In this document: piece by piece, positions 60,826 to 64,000 of the stretch | Layout of the letters: every line of letters starts with the position of its first letter | Numbering within the stretch: the first letter of the stretch is position 1 | DNA from: Lonsdalea britannica | GTDB lineage: Bacteria; Pseudomonadota; Gammaproteobacteria; Enterobacterales; Enterobacteriaceae | NCBI RefSeq assembly: GCF_002111595.1 | Contig: NZ_LUTN01000002.1 | Location: 265,044-329,043 of the forward strand | DNA: 64,000 bases | Direction: 5' to 3' | Translations under genes and position numbers: made by a program | Notes under the pieces: generated by a model | What the model was told of the DNA's origin: nothing | The model's input: the letters and a program-made list of their open reading frames with translations, nothing else | Database searches by the model: none

Positions 60826-63384
60826 ATGAAGATGGAAGGTCCGGTCGCTGATTACTATCACATATTGCTACCAGCTTTGGAGCAGACGATGCTAGCCGTC
60901 GTCCTAATTGATGAGTGCGACCGCGTCCTGTTTTTTAATGCGGCCGCAGAAAGACTGTGGGGATACCCTCGCGAAGACGTGCTCGGCCAACATATGCGCC
61001 CGCTGTTGCCCAAGGCCATGCGGGAAGTGCATACCCGCTACATCCGCAGAAACCGCCAGGGAAACTCGCCTCGAGCGGAAGCGATGAGCCGTGAAATCCT
61101 CATGGAAAAACGGGATGGACAACAGCTATGGGCAAAGTTCTTCCTGTCTAAAGTCGATGTCGACGGACGCATCCATTTCATGGCAATCGCGCGTGATGTG
61201 ACGGATGAGGTCGCCCGTCGGGAAGAAACGCGATTACTGTTGCTGGCGATCAACAACACTGACCGTGTCGTCTGCGTGTTGGATGCGTCTCGACGAATTG
61301 TTCAGATCAACCGGGCATTTACCTCCCTGTTTGGCTATACGGTCGAAGAGTCCATCGGCAAAGGGCCGAGCGAACTGCTGGCCAGTCCACGCACAGATAA
61401 ATCGTTAGTGGATAAACTGCGAAAGAAAACTCAGGACTGGCTGGGCGTACATGGCGACATCCTGACGCTGACCAAAGACGGTCGAGATGTCTGGGTACGT
61501 TTTTCCGTCAATCCTATTGTTGACGAGCGAAACCACGAGCTTATTAAAAACTATGTCGTCGTGTTGTCGGATGTCACTGAGGAGCGCTTGATTCAGGATT
61601 TAGAGCGCGATGCGCTGGAAGCGTTGACCAGCAGTCTGTCGTTCAATGAACTCGGTAATTTTTTATGTCGCCGTATCGAATCGATTGTGCCGGGGGTTCT
61701 TGTTTCTGTCTGTCGGGTGGAAGACAACAAGCTGCGCCCCTGGGCCGCGCCCAGTTTTCATGATTCTTACGGCCCTGACTGGGAAGGCGTAGAAATAGGC
61801 GAGGGCGTCGCGGGCTGTGGTACGGCCGCGTTCAGAGGTGAACAGGTGATGGTGGATGACATTGAAACCGACCCTCTGTGGGCGCCTTATAAACATCAAA
61901 TGTTGCCGCATGGCCTGCGCGCCTGCTGGACCTATCCTATTAAACAGCGCGACGGCCGGGTGCTGGGAACTTTCGCCTTCTATTTTCGGCAAGGGTTAAA
62001 ACCCAACACCTTTCTTGAACATATCGCCGACGCAAGTATCCACTTATGCACTTTGGCGATTGAACGGGAAGAGAACCGGCAGCAGATGGCTCGCGTCGTC
62101 AGATTTGATGCGCTCACTGGCTTACCGAATCGCAGCTACATGCATTGCCATGTGGATGATTTGCTCACCTCATCCAGCCAGAAGATCGGCTTTTTTAATC
62201 TGGATCTGGACCATTTCAAAGACATTAACGACATGTTTGGGCACGCAGCGGGCGATCAGGTGCTGGTGGCGATGGCGAACCGCTTGCAGTCGTGGATACG
62301 TTCGGACGAGTTTATCAGCCGTACCGAAACCGACCAGTTTGTCATCATCATGCCGAATTTTGACGTCACAAGGGCATCAGCGTTGGCGAGCCAGGTCCTC
62401 AGCATTGTACGAGAGCCGATAAAAATCAGCGGTCACCGGTTGAGTTTATCGGCCAGCCTCGGTATCAGCCAGTATCCCGAAGGTGGCACCACGCGAGAAG
62501 TGCTGCTGACGAATGCCATGAACGCCATGTACAAGGCCAAAAAGTCTGGCGGTAACGTATTCCGCTTTTTCAGCGCCGAAATGAACGTGCTGGCGCGTGA
62601 GAGACTATTGCTTGGAGCTGCGCTCAAGACGGCTTTGGCGCATCGTCAGTTACACCTGCATTACCAGCCTCAGGTGTGCACGCGTAGTGGAAAATTGTTT
62701 GGCGTCGAGGCGTTGGCTCGCTGGCATCACCCTGAGTTCGGCGATGTGCCGCCCGACCGGTTTATTCGTCTGGCGGAAGATATCGGCGAAATTGATCACA
62801 TCGGGCGTTGGGCGTTGGAAGAAGCCTGCCGGCAAATGGCCGCGTGGCGGGCGGAAGGCATTCGTGTGCCGGTGGTGTCGGTGAACCTCTCCTCATACAA
62901 CTTTAATCATCCGGATCTTCCTGAATATGTGGCTCGTCAGCTACAGACCTACGGGCTTGCGGGGTCGAACCTGACCATCGAGATCACTGAAAGCCTGATG
63001 ATGGCGCTGACGGATGAAACGCTGGATATCCTAAACCGCATACGCGCGTTGGGCGTCGGACTGTCGGTGGATGACTTCGGCACCGGTTTCTCCAGCCTGT
63101 CCAGCCTCGCCAACCTTCCTGTCACGGAAGTTAAAATCGATCGCAGTTTCATCGACCAGTGCGGAAAGCAAAACCGGCTGCGTTCGGTGGTGCATGCCGT
63201 CATTGGTATTGGGCGTAGTCTGGATTTGATGGTGGTGGCTGAAGGGGTGGAAACGGATGAACAGCGCCGATTGCTGATTGCGTTGGATTGCCCGGTAGTG
63301 CAGGGCTATTTGTTCTCAAAACCGCTGCCGCCGAATGCCTTGAACCAATGGATGGCCTCTTCGAGCCCGAGTAAGCAGCATTGA
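60826..63384 (+). CDS. PAS-PAS-GAF-GGDEF-EAL protein, DosP-like c-di-GMP phosphodiesterase
   Basis: This 852-residue cytoplasmic protein has the layout of E. coli DosP: PAS1 (about 10-125), PAS2 (140-260), GAF-like (275-420), GGDEF (430-580) and EAL (590-845). The GGDEF active site is degenerate (SRTETDQF), while the EAL domain keeps catalytic motifs (FGVEALARW, ITESLMM, DDFGTGFSS, AEGVETDEQ), so it is probably a c-di-GMP hydrolase. In PAS1 the region YIRRNRQG aligns with YIRHNREG of DosP. The start at 60826 is set by GGAGGA seven bases upstream. Confidence 0.88.
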   Translation: MKMEGPVADYYHILLPALEQTMLAVVLIDECDRVLFFNAAAERLWGYPREDVLGQHMRPLLPKAMREVHTRYIRRNRQGNSPRAEAMSREILMEKRDGQQLWAKFFLSKVDVDGRIHFMAIARDVTDEVARREETRLLLLAINNTDRVVCVLDASRRIVQINRAFTSLFGYTVEESIGKGPSELLASPRTDKSLVDKLRKKTQDWLGVHGDILTLTKDGRDVWVRFSVNPIVDERNHELIKNYVVVLSDVTEERLIQDLERDALEALTSSLSFNELGNFLCRRIESIVPGVLVSVCRVEDNKLRPWAAPSFHDSYGPDWEGVEIGEGVAGCGTAAFRGEQVMVDDIETDPLWAPYKHQMLPHGLRACWTYPIKQRDGRVLGTFAFYFRQGLKPNTFLEHIADASIHLCTLAIEREENRQQMARVVRFDALTGLPNRSYMHCHVDDLLTSSSQKIGFFNLDLDHFKDINDMFGHAAGDQVLVAMANRLQSWIRSDEFISRTETDQFVIIMPNFDVTRASALASQVLSIVREPIKISGHRLSLSASLGISQYPEGGTTREVLLTNAMNAMYKAKKSGGNVFRFFSAEMNVLARERLLLGAALKTALAHRQLHLHYQPQVCTRSGKLFGVEALARWHHPEFGDVPPDRFIRLAEDIGEIDHIGRWALEEACRQMAAWRAEGIRVPVVSVNLSSYNFNHPDLPEYVARQLQTYGLAGSNLTIEITESLMMALTDETLDILNRIRALGVGLSVDDFGTGFSSLSSLANLPVTEVKIDRSFIDQCGKQNRLRSVVHAVIGIGRSLDLMVVAEGVETDEQRRLLIALDCPVVQGYLFSKPLPPNALNQWMASSSPSKQH

Positions 63385-63800
63385 TTCATGTAATTAGGAG
63401 GGCTGCTAAGCGTTCTGCCTGGCGAAGGTTCTGTTTAAGACCGGAGCACAGCTCTAGGTAACTGCATCAGTGTTTGAACAGTTGCGTGCAGATAGCCATT
63501 CAGCTTGTAAAACAATTTGCCGGGGATGAAGCAAGTAGATGGGGAGTTTGTTGGGGGAACTGGATAATACGGGCCTTAGCGCTCAGTGGGAGAACCTACA
63601 CTTCCGGATGTGCCCTCAAAGCATTACTAAACGTTAAGCTATATGCGTGTGAGAAATGTGGTTCCGCATCGTCGTCAGATGATGAACTTTAGCTTGTCTA
63701 GAGGCTTAAAGATAAAAACTGGCTAGCACAAAGCTGCGCTGGTATTCAATTTAGTCCGGAATAGCTGCCTTTCACTGGGATTGAAGTAATATTTCGGATA
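63385..63800. other. Intergenic region without recognised genes
   Basis: About 415 bp follow the DosP-like gene. A 72-codon frame (63474-63692) shows no family resemblance and no clear ribosome-binding site. I see no terminator or tRNA. Confidence 0.45.
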
Positions 63801-64000
63801 ATGAAGTTATTGATGATCAATGAATACTTTTCAAGAGATGTAATTGTGTTTAAGAAACTTGTAACTGGGCAGTTGAGCTTGCCAATGACGTTTTGGGGAT
63901 GGGGTTTCTGCGGAGGTTTTTTTATTGGCCTCATCGGGATGGCAGGGGTGCACACAGGTCACGTCTTTCTGATACCACTGTGCTATATACTTAAAGCCAC
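63801..64000 (+). CDS. Small membrane protein (cut by the window edge)
   Basis: An open frame from ATG 63801 runs off the window. It contains FKKLVTGQLSLPMTFWGWGF followed by a hydrophobic segment (CGGFFIGLIGMAG) and a second one starting near the edge. The pattern FKKL...LSLPMTFW-GWG matches small two-helix enterobacterial membrane proteins of unknown function. A later ATG at 63813 is also possible. Confidence 0.5.
   Translation, partial: MKLLMINEYFSRDVIVFKKLVTGQLSLPMTFWGWGFCGGFFIGLIGMAGVHTGHVFLIPLCYILKA

Overview
The window reads as a chromosome segment of a plant-associated Enterobacterales species, most likely in the Pectobacteriaceae (Pectobacterium/Dickeya/Brenneria/Lonsdalea group). 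The evidence is an almost complete enterobacterial gene order, tyr-tRNA–purU–ychJ–rssA–rssB–galU–hns–adhE–ychE–oppABCDF–yciU–clsA–yciY–yciI–tonB–yciA–yciB–yciC–trp operon–yciV–yciO–rluB–yciK–sohB–yciN–topA. This is followed by a plant-pathogenicity locus encoding the type III effectors HrpW and DspE and the chaperone DspF. Assignment below family level is not possible from this sequence alone.

Layout. 1-2.5 kb: a ynjH-like gene, xthA, a tandem glycine riboswitch with its TRIC/UPF0126 membrane-protein gene, a large palindromic element and a tyrosine tRNA. 2.6-7.8 kb: purU, ychJ, rssA, rssB (RpoS turnover), galU and hns. 7.8-9.0 kb: a long stretch without genes where E. coli carries tdk. 9-19.2 kb: adhE, ychE and the oligopeptide permease operon, which has a GcvB-type target at the oppA ribosome-binding site. 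19.3-27.5 kb: yciU, clsA, yciY, a chemoreceptor, yciI, Fur-type tonB, yciA, yciB, yciC and a Cys-cluster gene. 27.8-34.7 kb: the tryptophan operon with promoter/operator, leader peptide, attenuator and terminator. 34.8-43.1 kb: yciV, yciO, rluB, yciK, sohB, yciN and topA. 43.2-50.7 kb: hrpW (leftward, with a translationally coupled unknown gene) and dspEF (rightward), transcribed from divergent HrpL-type boxes. 50.7-58.4 kb: a transporter remnant, a GntR regulator, an ABC importer operon with an embedded alkaline-phosphatase-superfamily hydrolase, and a YjbB-type Na/phosphate cotransporter with a PhoU-like tail. 58.5-64 kb: dld, a DosP-like PAS-PAS-GAF-GGDEF-EAL protein, and the start of a small membrane protein cut by the window edge.

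A dominant technical feature is that ten genes (xthA, rssA, trpA, trpC, trpG, trpE, yciK, dspE, the ABC ATPase and the yjbB homologue) carry a reading-frame break. Nine are best explained by one missing base, usually in a run of G or C. The tenth, dspE, fits either one missing base or a two-base insertion. Restoring one base gives the usual family length (268 aa for XthA, 301 for RssA, 520 for TrpE). The most economical reading is homopolymer error in the assembly rather than genuine gene decay, so I treat these genes as probably intact in the organism.

Biologically the most interesting parts are the hrpW/dspEF locus at the topA breakpoint, with its own two hrp boxes and no secretion genes beside it. 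Next to it is a phosphoester- or phosphonate-type uptake operon whose cytoplasmic hydrolase and neighbouring phosphate transporter suggest import, cleavage and phosphate balancing.
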